6,579 nt of DNA, from NCBI GenBank assembly GCA_023410295.1, contig JAEYPY010000056.1, positions 1-6,579 on the forward strand. The letters are read 5' to 3'. Source of the stretch: Pseudomonadota bacterium (lineage in GTDB: Bacteria; Pseudomonadota; Alphaproteobacteria; Caulobacterales; Aquidulcibacteraceae). A program made the translations under genes and the position numbers. Below are positions 6,535-6,579 of this stretch, in pieces; position 1 is the stretch's first letter; each line of letters starts with the position of its first letter. The notes below the pieces were generated by a model. It had not been told where the DNA came from. It saw nothing but the letters and a program-made list of their open reading frames with translations, and searched no databases.

Positions 6535-6562
6535 CGCCGCCGTCGAAAGACGGCGGCGGTTT
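6535..6562 (+). terminator. Intrinsic terminator after the permease gene
   Basis: CGCCGCCGTC (6535-6544) pairs with GACGGCGGCG (6549-6558) in a perfect 10-bp stem capped by a stable GAAA tetraloop, then GTTTGCT. The T-run is only three long, which is weak for a textbook terminator but common in high-GC genomes. It lies 28 bases after the permease stop. The reverse strand has no T-run, so it acts on plus-strand transcription. Nothing else is seen between 6507 and the window end. Confidence 0.75.
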
Positions 6563-6579
6563 GCTATACGCGCGGTGGC

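Overview
This is a compact, high-GC, gene-dense stretch of chromosome. Protein motifs, gene order and promoter style suggest an alphaproteobacterium, perhaps near Caulobacterales/Hyphomonadales. That lineage is inferred: the evidence is a CtrA-box-like motif, the gene set and the codon bias. I see no insertion sequence, phage gene, integrase or CRISPR array.

Minus strand, 16-2988: a two-gene unit read leftwards. First comes an exported cupredoxin-like protein of the 'methylamine utilization protein' type with a full set of candidate type-1 copper ligands. After 9 bases comes a 776-residue membrane c-di-GMP protein (periplasmic double-Cache-like sensor, HAMP, degenerate GGDEF, intact EAL). The likely reading is that a periplasmic, possibly copper-binding protein works with a membrane phosphodiesterase that lowers c-di-GMP.

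Divergent intergenic region, 2989-3134: it holds a near-consensus CtrA-like box on the side of the minus-strand unit and a good sigma70-type stable-RNA promoter for the tRNA.

Plus strand, 3135-4787: tRNA-Ala(CGC), then a tightly packed housekeeping cluster of a YggT-family membrane protein, a DUF167/YggU-family protein and folD (one-carbon folate metabolism). The two internal junctions are 4-base stop/start overlaps. The DUF167 gene has no ATG, GTG or TTG near its family N-terminus and appears to start at a CTG inside the yggT stop.

Plus strand, 4866-6506: an APC-superfamily amino acid permease of the cationic amino acid transporter type, with a GTG start and a strong Shine-Dalgarno. A perfect 16-bp palindrome lies just upstream. 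A hairpin spans its stop codon, and a strong stem-loop terminator closes the region at about 6535-6562.

The best candidate for an under-described system is the cupredoxin plus sensor-EAL pair. The plus-strand genes are mostly conventional.
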